The notes beneath the pieces were generated by a model. That model did not search any database. It was not told the origin of the DNA and saw only the letters and a program-made list of their open reading frames with translations. DNA of 64,000 nt from a virus. The stretch spans positions 40,104-104,103 of IMG/VR virus record IMGVR_UViG_3300017971_000224; one strand, given 5' to 3'. Position 1 is the stretch's first letter. The number at the start of each line of letters is the position of its first letter. Below, in pieces: positions 52,224-60,934 of this stretch. A program made the translations under genes and the position numbers.

Positions 52224-52771
52224 CACAGACTCCTATCACCATTCAGGGTTACGAGTGCGGACACCATGATTTTTGACATTCGTTGCCAGAGTCCTTCACA
52301 CAGTCCCGGGCGGTAGACAGCCGCCGTGAAGTCCGTGTGCTCCTTGCAGTACATCTTTAGCCGTGAGTCTTGGTACTTGACGCAGGTCTCGAGGTTCGCG
52401 AGTCTGTCCCCGGCCTTCGTGATGAGAGCGGCTATGTGCACTGGGTTCCTGGCGTCACACGCAGCCAGCCGCTTACGGCTCTGGGCCTTACGCGCTCTGC
52501 GATTCGGTCCCGGTCTATCTGATACCAGGTCCACGGCGTGAGCGATTTGCCAGTCGAAGTTCTGCGCCACGTCGTCAAGCGTGGCACTCGTGTCCTCAAC
52601 TATATCGTGGAGATAGCCGACAACCGAGATCATGGAGCCGTAGTGCTGGAGATGGCGCACAACGTGATCCAGGTGCTCGACGTACGGCCGGTGGTCGTAC
52701 AGCTGTGTACCATGTGCGTGGTACGCCAGGCCCCGGGCCCTTGCCACATCCACCCAGTCATAAGTTTTCAT
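52223..52771 (-). CDS. HD-domain phosphohydrolase (SpoT/MESH1-like)
   Basis: 182 residues. PYVEHLDHVVRHL, then SVVGYLHDIVEDTSATLDDV (HD motif) and ALITKAGDRLANLETC, the layout of alarmone (ppGpp) hydrolases. It may degrade host stringent-response signals. It lacks a synthetase domain. Confidence 0.82.
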   Translation of the reverse strand: MKTYDWVDVARARGLAYHAHGTQLYDHRPYVEHLDHVVRHLQHYGSMISVVGYLHDIVEDTSATLDDVAQNFDWQIAHAVDLVSDRPGPNRRARKAQSRKRLAACDARNPVHIAALITKAGDRLANLETCVKYQDSRLKMYCKEHTDFTAAVYRPGLCEGLWQRMSKIMVSALVTLNGDRSL

Positions 52772-52773
52772 GG

Positions 52774-53079
52774 TTATTCTCGTATGATGAGTTTTGAATC
52801 CGGTAGAGGAAACACTTCCGTATCCCTCTCAAGTATTTGTACATTTCCGCTTTCGACGAAACAAACGGCGAGAGATAGTTTCTTTTTTAGCCATTTATCT
52901 GTATCAAATACAGTTGTTGTTAAACCTTTTGTTCCAGGTTTACAATGATCTACACCAATTTCTTTTGGATTTATTAAAATTGCCGGCATTCTGCTGTCAC
53001 CAACGTAAAAAACTTCTCCATATTCCATACTAAATAATTTTTTCTCTTTGTTTTTTGTTTTTTTTATAGTGATTTTCAT
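52774..53079 (-). CDS. hypothetical protein
   Basis: 101 residues from ATG 53079 (GGAG). KKKLSLAVCFVESGNVQ and PLPDSKLIIRE; unknown. A longer upstream frame overlaps the next gene. Confidence 0.68.
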   Translation of the reverse strand: MKITIKKTKNKEKKLFSMEYGEVFYVGDSRMPAILINPKEIGVDHCKPGTKGLTTTVFDTDKWLKKKLSLAVCFVESGNVQILERDTEVFPLPDSKLIIRE

Positions 53080-53083
53080 CTTA

Positions 53084-53269
53084 TTACTCCGTTGTGTCGT
53101 ACTCTTTGTACCTCTGTCTTTCGGCTTTGTTTCTATATCTTTTCCACCAGCGTCTTGCCCGAGCCACATGCGTCGAATTACAGCCCTTCTCAGGGCAAGG
53201 GTTCTCCCATCTCGGACCGTTATCATGGTATCTCTCTGTACCCCGGCGATGATTGGGGCCCTTGCTCAT
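53084..53269 (-). CDS. small basic protein
   Basis: 61 residues, CPEKGCNSTHVARARRWWKRYRN; looks nucleic-acid-binding. Confidence 0.62.
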   Translation of the reverse strand: MSKGPNHRRGTERYHDNGPRWENPCPEKGCNSTHVARARRWWKRYRNKAERQRYKEYDTTE

Positions 53270-53288
53270 TGTGCCTGCTCGTAGCTGA

Positions 53289-53615
53289 TCATTCTAGAAC
53301 CTCGTGCAGCCACGCCAGCGTGTTACACAATTTGCACGGCTTGTTGGAATAGAAGTTATTGTCCCAGTCCCATACTCCGGAGACAGAATGCGCGTGCCCA
53401 GGGGCATTCTTGATGTTTGGCCTTGGTGGCCCCACCCACACCAGTGCCTCGGGCGTTCTCTTGGGACCGTGCTGGTTGCAGTACCAAGCGTCGAGAAACT
53501 CCAACACAGCCCCGCGCAGCCGTCCGTTCTCGTCGCGGAGTCTTTCGACCTCATACTCGAGACAGTCGACGCAAACGTCTCGGTCGGCCTCACATGTGCA
53601 AGCTGCTCCACCCAT
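53289..53615 (-). CDS. Cys-rich coiled-coil protein
   Basis: 108 residues from ATG 53615 with an ideal GGAGGAG. CTCEADRDVCVDCLEYEVERLRDENGRL then CKLCN at the end. Unknown. Confidence 0.72.
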   Translation of the reverse strand: MGGAACTCEADRDVCVDCLEYEVERLRDENGRLRGAVLEFLDAWYCNQHGPKRTPEALVWVGPPRPNIKNAPGHAHSVSGVWDWDNNFYSNKPCKLCNTLAWLHEVLE

Positions 53616-53667
53616 CACACTCCTCCTCGCCGCGTAGGGCGTCCTACAAACACGCTCATTCACCTAT

Positions 53668-53889
53668 TTACTGCACCTGCTCGTCACACGCCGTGAGGCA
53701 ATCACTGAGCTTGAACTCACAGCTGTTCCAGTAGTAGACGCTATTGGCATCGCGGCACGCGTCACGCTCCTCCACGCACTTTTTCTCGCACAGTTCTGTT
53801 GGCGTCATTGGCATGGGTTCGGGTACCGTGGCACACGACACAGGTAGAATTAGCGACAGTAGAGCAAGTTGGCGGCAGTGGTTATTCAT
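53668..53889 (-). CDS. lipoprotein, six-Cys type
   Basis: 73 residues; signal LALLSLILPVSC and mature CEKKCVEERDACR...CLTACDEQ. Resembles the lipoprotein at 34319 in Cys spacing. Confidence 0.68.
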   Translation of the reverse strand: MNNHCRQLALLSLILPVSCATVPEPMPMTPTELCEKKCVEERDACRDANSVYYWNSCEFKLSDCLTACDEQVQ

Positions 53890-54073
53890 CGTCTTGCTGA
53901 ATTTCTATAATACAACCTCCTTCATACGAATATGGTAGATGGACTTCCTCGCCAGGAGCCACCGGAATTTGTGGGGATGCGTCTTCAGCCTGTACGAAGA
54001 CCGGGTGCTCAGACTCGTTTCTCAGTTTGCGGCCGTTGTTCAGCAAGCGAAATCGATCGAAGTGCATTGGCAT
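53882..54073 (-). CDS. hypothetical protein
   Basis: 63 residues from ATG 54073 (AGGAGA). Ends in an acidic patch. Unknown function. Confidence 0.65.
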   Translation of the reverse strand: MPMHFDRFRLLNNGRKLRNESEHPVFVQAEDASPQIPVAPGEEVHLPYSYEGGCIIEIQQDDE

Positions 54074-54081
54074 TTTGTCTC

Positions 54082-54456
54082 CTACGTCAGTTCCCAATAG
54101 AAGTTCATGGCCGTGAGGCCTGGTCTTTCTCCGTTCTTTGATGATGTACTGTGTATCACTTGTTCCCAACCAGCTTCCACATATTTTTCGGCTACACGCT
54201 GTCTGACGTCATTTGAGTATTCGCCGCTTACGATAACTGTCATTGGATTTCGTATGGCTTGGTTATTTCTCTTTGCACATTGAACTAATTCTTTTATTTT
54301 TTCTTCAATCTCATTTATTAGTTTATCTACCATCGCGTATCTAGCTATTCCCCTAACTTCATCTGGGGTCGTGAGTTTGCGTTGGTTACTACGCTCTTTG
54401 ATCCATTGCATCATTTTTGTGACTTCCAACATCATTTCTCGTTCTGATCTGCTCAT
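54082..54456 (-). CDS. hypothetical protein
   Basis: 124 residues from ATG 54456 (AAGG). Helical N-terminus, then a VIVSGEYSNDVRQRVAEKYVEAGW alpha/beta segment. Unknown. Confidence 0.68.
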   Translation of the reverse strand: MSRSEREMMLEVTKMMQWIKERSNQRKLTTPDEVRGIARYAMVDKLINEIEEKIKELVQCAKRNNQAIRNPMTVIVSGEYSNDVRQRVAEKYVEAGWEQVIHSTSSKNGERPGLTAMNFYWELT

Positions 54457-54460
54457 TTTA

Positions 54461-54682
54461 TTACCTTTGTTCGTCAGGGTTACAATCAAATCTTTCGCAC
54501 AGTTTTCTGGCGTTCATCTCACCTAGGCCAGTGCATTTCTGTATCAGCCAGTAGAGAGGAGCTGGCGACATGAACCGCACAGTACGTACAAGACCTTCAA
54601 GTATTTCTTCATCAGAAGGTTTTGTTTTAAAACGACGTACATGTTCAACGACGACGTCTCTGTTTCTTTGATAACGATTCAT
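54461..54682 (-). CDS. hypothetical protein
   Basis: 73 residues from ATG 54682. Contains KCTGLGEMNARKLCERF, similar to a helix-hairpin-helix. Unknown. Confidence 0.62.
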   Translation of the reverse strand: MNRYQRNRDVVVEHVRRFKTKPSDEEILEGLVRTVRFMSPAPLYWLIQKCTGLGEMNARKLCERFDCNPDEQR

Positions 54683-54686
54683 AATG

Positions 54687-54899
54687 CTATTCCTCTGGGA
54701 AATGACCATATGCCATCAGGCACAACAAATCATTTCTAAGTTTTTCCGTCAGTTCGTTTTCCGGATGCTTGTTGATCCACAGGAGCTTAGCCACATTGTA
54801 TGCAGCGGCGACTGGATCTTTCAATGAATACATTACTTGTTTTCTTGTATATCCAAGTTGTTCATACAACTGGAACAACATTTCAATTCTATTCATCAA
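54687..54899 (-). CDS. hypothetical helical protein
   Basis: 70 residues, helical. Overlaps neighbours by 11 bases. Unknown. Confidence 0.65.
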   Translation of the reverse strand: MMNRIEMLFQLYEQLGYTRKQVMYSLKDPVAAAYNVAKLLWINKHPENELTEKLRNDLLCLMAYGHFPEE

Positions 54900-55302
54900 T
54901 ATGCCTCATTATTCTTTGGACGATGTTATTTCTGTACAGATAATCAGGGACTGAATTTGTTAATTCTGATCTGTATTCTTCACACAATGTTTTAAGTTTT
55001 TTGTATTTTTTTATTACCAAAAATAATTCAGATATTTCATTTGGACTGAGTCTGACACCCTTCCCAACTTTTCTATTCTTGTGCATTCTTTCGAGCACAG
55101 GGCTCATATATGGCTTCTTTAGATTTACATACTCTTCTTGCAGGTATTTGACTTCTGCCTCGGCATTCGCGCATCGTACAGCCAATTCCTTGCACAAGGC
55201 ATGGGCTCTTTCCAGGTCTTCTTGTTCCCTGGTCTTAGTGTGTTTGATTTTTTGTTGTTTTGCCCAGAGTTCCGACTGAGTATCAGGATCTATTGGAGAC
55301 AT
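54889..55302 (-). CDS. hypothetical coiled-coil protein
   Basis: 137 residues, long helix from residue 15 (QQKIKHTKTREQEDLERAH). Unknown. Confidence 0.68.
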   Translation of the reverse strand: MSPIDPDTQSELWAKQQKIKHTKTREQEDLERAHALCKELAVRCANAEAEVKYLQEEYVNLKKPYMSPVLERMHKNRKVGKGVRLSPNEISELFLVIKKYKKLKTLCEEYRSELTNSVPDYLYRNNIVQRIMRHIDE

Positions 55303-55488
55303 TTATTTATCCTCTTCCGCGTTTTTTATCACTGAAAGGACATTCAATTGAGTTTTTTTCAATAAATCTTCAATAATTTTCAATTGATTTCTAAGTATTT
55401 CTTGATCTTTTTCTAGATTTTTTATCCTATTTTGTAATGCATTTATGATTTTTTCATCATTTTCCATTTGTTTTAACCAGATTTTCAT
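55303..55488 (-). CDS. small coiled-coil protein
   Basis: 61 residues, nearly all coiled coil (ALQNRIKNLEKDQEILRNQL). Overlaps the upstream gene by 32 bases. Confidence 0.6.
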   Translation of the reverse strand: MKIWLKQMENDEKIINALQNRIKNLEKDQEILRNQLKIIEDLLKKTQLNVLSVIKNAEEDK

Positions 55489-55657
55489 AGAATTTGTGAG
55501 TATTTTCCTCTATTTCTTTTTGTTTTTCTTTAGGATATTCCCATAGATGACCGAATCTTTTATCTTCATTGCACTTAGCACATCTCCAGTATGGTGCCTC
55601 GTTATACAACTTCATCAGGATACTGCAGTTCAAACAGACAGGAGGCCCCAGTCCCAT
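55457..55657 (-). CDS. zinc-ribbon protein
   Basis: 66 residues from ATG 55657 (AAAGGA). CLNC and CAKC knuckles, then a charged helix. Confidence 0.65.
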   Translation of the reverse strand: MGLGPPVCLNCSILMKLYNEAPYWRCAKCNEDKRFGHLWEYPKEKQKEIEENTHKFYENLVKTNGK

Positions 55658-55671
55658 TACTTTTCCTTTCA

Positions 55672-56310
55672 CTATACACCGATTGCACTGGTTATTTTTC
55701 TATGTTCTTTGAACGCCGCATCATATGGCTCGCGTTTTTCTTTCCATAGCTTTACGTCTTCTGCCGTAATTTTCTTGTCACCAGTCAAGTCTTTGAACCA
55801 AGACCATGTTTTTTCGTCATATGGATCAATAAATTTTTCTGCCATAGCTATATAATATCCGTCTTTAACCAATCCCATAATGCAAGCATTGGTTATTTCG
55901 TATTCAAAAGCTGTTTTGTTCATAAGCACATAATCATCTTCGTTCCAAAACTCTTGGTCGCATGCGATTTCGATTTTCTTTGCAGAATGCGCGAGTCCGT
56001 TGAATGTACCTGACCGTAAATTAGATTTCAATTTTCTATTACGTAGTGTACATGTGATTTTCTTTATATGTTTTCGTAGAGAATTTGTATTGAATGGATG
56101 AGGCCCCATATCAGAAAGATATAGTGATAGTATTCTTTGTATTTGAGTTTGTGATATTTTCAATCCTTTATCAACAGTAAAGGACATTCCTTCCACTGTG
56201 AAATCAACTAATATTTTTCTAGTGATTAATGTTATTGTTAATATCATTACTGGTATCAATAAAATTGAAAATACAAAAACAATGATAACTGCAACTGAAG
56301 CGGCGTTCAT
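55672..56310 (-). CDS. membrane protein
   Basis: 212 residues, ATGA overlap with the next gene. One N-terminal TM helix (SVAVIIVFVFSILLIPVMILTITLI), cytoplasmic or external rest with no known domain. Confidence 0.7.
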   Translation of the reverse strand: MNAASVAVIIVFVFSILLIPVMILTITLITRKILVDFTVEGMSFTVDKGLKISQTQIQRILSLYLSDMGPHPFNTNSLRKHIKKITCTLRNRKLKSNLRSGTFNGLAHSAKKIEIACDQEFWNEDDYVLMNKTAFEYEITNACIMGLVKDGYYIAMAEKFIDPYDEKTWSWFKDLTGDKKITAEDVKLWKEKREPYDAAFKEHRKITSAIGV

Positions 56311-56630
56311 GTCAATAACCACCTGTTGACGTTTTTGCCAGTTCTTGTGCAGAGTATTTTACCATCTTGTTTCACTAGTTCCATACGCTCAAGTTCGCGC
56401 AGTTTTCTATGAACGTCACTGTGCTTTGGCGATACGTTACTCATCCAGATATTGATCTCGAATGCCGTCATTCCATTAGGATAAATATTCTTATGTTTGT
56501 ACATGGCCGAGTACACCTCGACCTGGCGTTCGGTAAGCTTGCCAGATGCTATCAGCTTGTTGTACGCCTCCTGCTGGCGTCTGCGTGCTTCGAGCACGTC
56601 ACTGGTTGGTTCTAGTGTCATGGCCTCCAT
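56307..56630 (-). CDS. MarR-like winged-helix regulator
   Basis: 107 residues after AGGAG. LTERQVEVYSAMYKHKN, MTAFEINIWMSN, DVHRKLRELERMELV and KILCTRTG fit a winged helix. Confidence 0.7.
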   Translation of the reverse strand: MEAMTLEPTSDVLEARRRQQEAYNKLIASGKLTERQVEVYSAMYKHKNIYPNGMTAFEINIWMSNVSPKHSDVHRKLRELERMELVKQDGKILCTRTGKNVNRWLLT

Positions 56631-56633
56631 CGG

Positions 56634-56915
56634 CTACTCCTTCGGGCAGCAGCGATACTCTGTGCCGCCATAATGGTTCCTGACATGACGCTCACAGTTC
56701 AAGCATACTTCGTTTGTGGGATCATCTCCACGCTCAAAGCGATGTGATTGTAGAGTCAGCATATTTGAACGAGCGTCTTGTTCCAGGATTTTCATGGCGT
56801 AGGAATTTGCTTGTTGTAGATCACTTAGCAATATTTTTGTAGTGCTATGTAATTTGCCAAAACTCGTATGGACTTCAATATATGTAACAATTTCTTCCGG
56901 CATAATAATCACCAT
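56634..56915 (-). CDS. hypothetical protein with zinc knuckle
   Basis: 93 residues; CLNCERH with CCPKE at the end. TAATG overlap. Unknown. Confidence 0.65.
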   Translation of the reverse strand: MVIIMPEEIVTYIEVHTSFGKLHSTTKILLSDLQQANSYAMKILEQDARSNMLTLQSHRFERGDDPTNEVCLNCERHVRNHYGGTEYRCCPKE

Positions 56916-57115
56916 TAACTACTGGCTTTGATGAATTTCTTCAGCAGCAGACGTAGTTTCTTTGCGTCTTCAACCGTCAGCATGCACGGTACATAACCGT
57001 AGTCAATGCGTTGGGTACGTGAAAAAAGTATGGCTCGTTTCTTTTGTTTTGTGCAATGGCATAGATACAGAGTGCCTGTCTCTGTTTCTACTGCGCCATA
57101 TGTTTTTTGACTCAT
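56915..57115 (-). CDS. hypothetical protein
   Basis: 66 residues, beta-rich; unknown function. Confidence 0.65.
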   Translation of the reverse strand: MSQKTYGAVETETGTLYLCHCTKQKKRAILFSRTQRIDYGYVPCMLTVEDAKKLRLLLKKFIKASS

Positions 57116-57315
57116 ATTTTACTCTTTGGGCTATCAGATACTATAATCTCTTTGGTGTCGCCACATTTTCGGCAGTAAAGCATAGAGTATGTTATTGTGT
57201 GGTCATAGGCAGGGGTACCTAATCCAGTTGTTTGCCCATTCATTTTATAATAATTAGCTCTGACGATGTGGTATTCATGGCCTGTTTCTCTGCAACTTGC
57301 TGCTGTGTGTCCCAT
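57112..57315 (-). CDS. Cys/His-rich small protein
   Basis: 67 residues after GGAGG. CRETGHEYHI and YCRKCGDTKEI form a split zinc ribbon. Confidence 0.68.
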   Translation of the reverse strand: MGHTAASCRETGHEYHIVRANYYKMNGQTTGLGTPAYDHTITYSMLYCRKCGDTKEIIVSDSPKSKI

Positions 57316-57340
57316 TAGTATTGTTCCTCCATATGATGTG

Positions 57341-57634
57341 TTATTCCAATACTATATGCGCTTTTAGCGGTATTACTATTCTTTCATTTGGTTCAAATTC
57401 TATCTGACCATCGTTTAAGCGAACTACTTGTGTCTTATCGCGACTGGCTGCTGCTTGTTTTTTGTTTGTTGGCTTTGATGATATTTTCATGAATACATAT
57501 AAATAATTATCGTCTTCATCTGGCTCTTCAGCTTCATAGTCCTCTAATTCATTTGGATATGTAAAAACTTCTCCATGTTTTATTCGTTCTAAAGTGGCTG
57601 CTGGTTGCGTTACTCTTCTATCTTTCACCTGCAT
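57341..57634 (-). CDS. hypothetical protein
   Basis: 97 residues after AGGAGA. Acidic central region. Unknown. Confidence 0.68.
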   Translation of the reverse strand: MQVKDRRVTQPAATLERIKHGEVFTYPNELEDYEAEEPDEDDNYLYVFMKISSKPTNKKQAAASRDKTQVVRLNDGQIEFEPNERIVIPLKAHIVLE

Positions 57635-57890
57635 CTTTTTCTCCTCTTATAACAAATTCGTTTCTTATTGTATCAGTATTATTCATTTTTTGTGTTGCTA
57701 ACAAACAATAATAATGTGCTCCTATTGTGACACGTCGCCCTTTATGACCACCAGACTTGTAAGCAGGTCGCACCATGAGCTCACAATCTGTTTGATCTTC
57801 GCCACAAATAAAACATGTCAATGATGGATCGCCATCTTCATATATTTTCAATACTAGAGAATTTGTTAACTCTTGTTTGGATCCTGACAT
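57618..57890 (-). CDS. hypothetical protein with zinc-type Cys pairs
   Basis: 90 residues. CFICGEDQTDC, then HYYCLL. Unknown. Confidence 0.68.
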   Translation of the reverse strand: MSGSKQELTNSLVLKIYEDGDPSLTCFICGEDQTDCELMVRPAYKSGGHKGRRVTIGAHYYCLLATQKMNNTDTIRNEFVIRGEKDAGER

Positions 57891-57970
57891 CCTGCTTCCT
57901 TCAACATTCGCAGTATTTCAGGTGGGTCGCCCCAAGCTGGATCTAGATTATTTACTTTCAATATCGCCAC
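57866..57970 (-). CDS. possible 34-residue ORF
   Basis: GTG start, weak ribosome site; the sequence LDPAWGDPPEILRMLKEAG reads like a genuine peptide and overlaps both neighbouring genes. Low confidence. Confidence 0.35.
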   Translation of the reverse strand: MAILKVNNLDPAWGDPPEILRMLKEAGCQDPNKS

Positions 57971-58352
57971 CAATAATGACTTTGCCGGTAGATTTAAGCC
58001 CATTTAAAACTGTATCTAAATCCTTACCCTTGAATCGATGACGATGTTGATGTTCTGGCGCGTCGTCTTTGCCTAAAGCACGCAACGCTCGTAATACAAT
58101 CCAATTCTTGGAAACTTCTTGAGTATCTACTTTTTGCCAAATTTCTTCTAGGGCTTTTTTCATTCTGTCGTTTTTATCAAGCAAATCTCCATAATTTCTC
58201 CATGCATCACGTTCGTTGGCGGCGTGTTCAAAAGCTTCAAGTGCCTTGATCATCAGCTGAGCCAGAATGAAATCTGGAGTATCAGATACATTTTCGAGCG
58301 TGTATGTGTTGATCAATTTTTCCAGATCTTTTCTGAATCCTTGGTTGCTCAT
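57948..58352 (-). CDS. hypothetical helical protein
   Basis: 134 residues from ATG 58352 (GAGGTGG). Helices with many charged residues. Unknown. Confidence 0.7.
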   Translation of the reverse strand: MSNQGFRKDLEKLINTYTLENVSDTPDFILAQLMIKALEAFEHAANERDAWRNYGDLLDKNDRMKKALEEIWQKVDTQEVSKNWIVLRALRALGKDDAPEHQHRHRFKGKDLDTVLNGLKSTGKVIIGGDIESK

Positions 58353-58360
58353 GATCCACC

Positions 58361-58570
58361 TCAATACAGGACAGCCTCTACACCACCAACGATGAAACGT
58401 TTATTTTGTCCGAAAACTGTTTGGTCTAGCATACACACATTGATATTTTGTGGTGTAATACCATATTTCTTTTCAAACTCATTAATAACATCTTGAATTA
58501 CTCTAGATAGATCATGTTCTAGTTCTGCTTTGGCTTCTTTCAGCTGATTGATATGAACTGACAGATCCAT
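58361..58570 (-). CDS. hypothetical protein
   Basis: 69 residues; amphipathic N-terminal helix then GQNKRFIVGGVE. Unknown. Confidence 0.66.
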   Translation of the reverse strand: MDLSVHINQLKEAKAELEHDLSRVIQDVINEFEKKYGITPQNINVCMLDQTVFGQNKRFIVGGVEAVLY

Positions 58571-58585
58571 TGTTAGCTCCTATAT

Positions 58586-58891
58586 CTATATTGGTGTTCT
58601 TACGGTTGCGCTCTTGAACGGCCAACCAATACATACATTGACCATTACTTTTCTACCATTTAGGTTTGTTGCTTTTACTTTATATAATGCAGCATCATTT
58701 TTGTTACATCCTCTGAATCCGACGAGAAATATTGATTTATCAAGTATTTCAATATCTGTGAATCCTAGTATTTCCACAGCTTTTATAGCTTGGTCTTTTG
58801 TTGTACATGCGCCTCTAGCTAATGAAAATGATATTATTAATATAAGTGTTATGTAGAATATTGTTGTCGTTATAGATTGTTTTTTACGCAT
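58586..58891 (-). CDS. secreted hypothetical protein
   Basis: 101 residues from ATG 58891. Signal peptide (SITTTIFYITLILIISFSLARG) with no lipobox; mature part has two CxxK-like Cys. Function unknown. Confidence 0.66.
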   Translation of the reverse strand: MRKKQSITTTIFYITLILIISFSLARGACTTKDQAIKAVEILGFTDIEILDKSIFLVGFRGCNKNDAALYKVKATNLNGRKVMVNVCIGWPFKSATVRTPI

Positions 58892-59135
58892 CAAATTTCC
58901 CGTTTATTATTGAATCTAATATTTTACACGCAAGGTGATCGGCATCAGTGAGTGTTATATCTCCAGGGCCATATCTCCATATCATATCGTTTATTCCACG
59001 TTTTAATTCTGATACGTTGTCTGGTTCTAATTCTTTTGGTGTTGGTTCTGCTGATGTGGTTGGAGGAAATCCAAATCGTCTACGTTCTGATTTAGAAAGC
59101 GCACCGGCAGGGCCGCCTTTTGGTGAATCGTCCAT
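58884..59135 (-). CDS. hypothetical protein
   Basis: 83 residues after GAGG. Pro/Gly-rich start then helix. Unknown. Confidence 0.65.
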   Translation of the reverse strand: MDDSPKGGPAGALSKSERRRFGFPPTTSAEPTPKELEPDNVSELKRGINDMIWRYGPGDITLTDADHLACKILDSIINGKFDA

Positions 59136-59136
59136 A

Positions 59137-59547
59137 TCAACCGCCTCCTGTTTCAGCCAAAATCTTCTTGTAATAACTCACTAGCTCGTCGATATTTTCT
59201 TTGTTTTTGATGAGGCTCATGGCTTTCAGCGCACGTCTTTGTTCTTTGGCGTCAAGCCATTGATTATCTTTGTACTCTTTTTTCAAATCTTTCTTTTGTT
59301 CTCGGTACACATCAATCTCAGCGTCGATAGCGTTGATCGAGCGGATGAAGTCCGCGATGAGCTGTTCTTTGCTTCTGGATGTGTCTTCTGGCTCGGCTTC
59401 CGCCTCTTGTTGCAGCTTGGCGGCTATGGCCTTGCGCAGTGCTTTCTTCTTGGTGGTATCATCGTACGGCACGTCATAGACTCGTGCCATTTTTTTAAGT
59501 TGTTTTTTTGAAAGTTCTTCAAGATTCTTTGGTATTTGATTCGTCAT
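59137..59547 (-). CDS. hypothetical helical protein
   Basis: 136 residues from ATG 59547 (GAGG). SAP-like start (LEELSKKQLKKMARVYDVPYDDTTKKKALRKAI), long charged helix. May bind DNA. Unknown. Confidence 0.7.
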   Translation of the reverse strand: MTNQIPKNLEELSKKQLKKMARVYDVPYDDTTKKKALRKAIAAKLQQEAEAEPEDTSRSKEQLIADFIRSINAIDAEIDVYREQKKDLKKEYKDNQWLDAKEQRRALKAMSLIKNKENIDELVSYYKKILAETGGG

Positions 59548-59689
59548 CATCAACCTCTTCACTCAAAATGAGTCTCAGCTTTGGTTGTTTGCCAGCCGGC
59601 GGAATTGGAGTGTCATGTGGTGATTCGTTTTCATAGTGTAGAAAAACTTTCAACCACTTCTTCTTGAATTCTTTCCAATTTATGACCAT
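59519..59689 (-). CDS. hypothetical 56-residue protein
   Basis: MVINWKEFKKKWLKVF at the start, acidic tail. Overlaps the next gene by 29 bases. Ribosome site weak (GAGAAG). Confidence 0.6.
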   Translation of the reverse strand: MVINWKEFKKKWLKVFLHYENESPHDTPIPPAGKQPKLRLILSEEVDDDESNTKES

Positions 59690-60003
59690 TGTATTTCTTC
59701 TCTTTTATGACAATAATGTTCTATGATTTGTTCTTTTGTAAATTGGCTTTCATGGGGACCGGCCCGGTTGTTGGATATGATCTCATCAGCAGTATCTCCA
59801 TACATACTGCTGCTTCCGTTTTTTTCTACACGCGCAAGACGTTGTTCAAGTTCTGTAAGACCTCGTTTGCCATATTCTTCTTTATAGTATTCCTTGAATT
59901 CTTCTAACGACAAACCAAAAGTCGCTGGTGCGTCTACAACAGTAGACCACTCCATGTACCAGTCGTGTTCTCCGTCATTCAGCTTGATTATGAATCTGGG
60001 CAT
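59680..60003 (-). CDS. hypothetical protein
   Basis: 107 residues from ATG 60003 (AGAGG). Helical C-terminus. Unknown. Confidence 0.66.
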   Translation of the reverse strand: MPRFIIKLNDGEHDWYMEWSTVVDAPATFGLSLEEFKEYYKEEYGKRGLTELEQRLARVEKNGSSSMYGDTADEIISNNRAGPHESQFTKEQIIEHYCHKREEIQWS

Positions 60004-60212
60004 TCTTCTACCTCTGCCGCGTCTAACCACGCGGCATACGTGTGTTCAAATGTACCGTGATCATCGGGATGTAATTCTATTATCATACCACTTTTGAGTA
60101 TTACTTTAACTATTGTGCCACTACTCCATGAATCTGTTTTACTCATGTAATCGATATTATTGAATGGTATGATTGTTCCAAATTTTGATTGGAAAAAATT
60201 GCTAGGCATCAT
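59988..60212 (-). CDS. hypothetical protein
   Basis: 74 residues, beta-rich (IVKVILKSGMIIELH). GGAGGGGG upstream. Unknown. Confidence 0.65.
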   Translation of the reverse strand: MMPSNFFQSKFGTIIPFNNIDYMSKTDSWSSGTIVKVILKSGMIIELHPDDHGTFEHTYAAWLDAAEVEECPDS

Positions 60213-60732
60213 CCCCCTCCCTTATCCAAAATTCGCACAGTTTGGAGAAGTGTTTGGTACTCAGGTATATTGGAAGATCTTTCACTGGTTTTTTATGATG
60301 TGCAAGATACGGGATGATATCCCAATCCTCTCCAGCCTCGAATCTTGAAGCTGCTGCACAAAGGATTTTTTGAGCTTTTTCTGGTTCGTTGAAAAATCTC
60401 AGTATGTTGTCTAGATTTTTCCATTCTTCTGCTATTGGCCAATCGACAACTTTGTCTTCTTTGCACCTGTCTCTTGCCGCGTTTTGAGACACTAGCGCAT
60501 AGAAAATTCGTGTTCGTAGATTACAGTGGCCTATGGTCGGGGTCTTTGGCTTCTCTAATCCATATGCTTTGCCGAGCGCCCACGCGTAGTTCGGGCAAAT
60601 ATTGACAAATGCCAGTGCATGGTGAAGATATGCTTCTCTGATTTCATCTTCTTCCAACTCCCCATATTTTGATTTCATTCCTTCTGAGCGCCACATTTGT
60701 CTGATCACGGCCAGAGCTGCATTGTCATTCAT
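60202..60732 (-). CDS. hypothetical helical protein
   Basis: 176 residues from ATG 60732 (GAGGG). Helix-rich with no known domain. Confidence 0.7.
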   Translation of the reverse strand: MNDNAALAVIRQMWRSEGMKSKYGELEEDEIREAYLHHALAFVNICPNYAWALGKAYGLEKPKTPTIGHCNLRTRIFYALVSQNAARDRCKEDKVVDWPIAEEWKNLDNILRFFNEPEKAQKILCAAASRFEAGEDWDIIPYLAHHKKPVKDLPIYLSTKHFSKLCEFWIREGDDA

Positions 60733-60733
60733 A

Positions 60734-60934
60734 TCAGTCCCTCTTGTAGGTTTTCTCAATATAGTCTTTGGCTTCTTTTAATGTCTGGAAGTTGTGTGTA
60801 GATACAGGCCCAAATGCACCGAAAATATCTTTGCCATAATCTAATACATAACCGTAGTTATATTTGTCGTCTTGAAAGAAATGTCGGAAGTTGCCGCGAG
60901 GAGAACGCCATATTGGTTTCGATCTTTTTCTCAT
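60734..60934 (-). CDS. hypothetical protein
   Basis: 66 residues after AGGAGA. Basic start, then YVLDYGKDIFG. Unknown. Confidence 0.66.
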   Translation of the reverse strand: MRKRSKPIWRSPRGNFRHFFQDDKYNYGYVLDYGKDIFGAFGPVSTHNFQTLKEAKDYIEKTYKRD

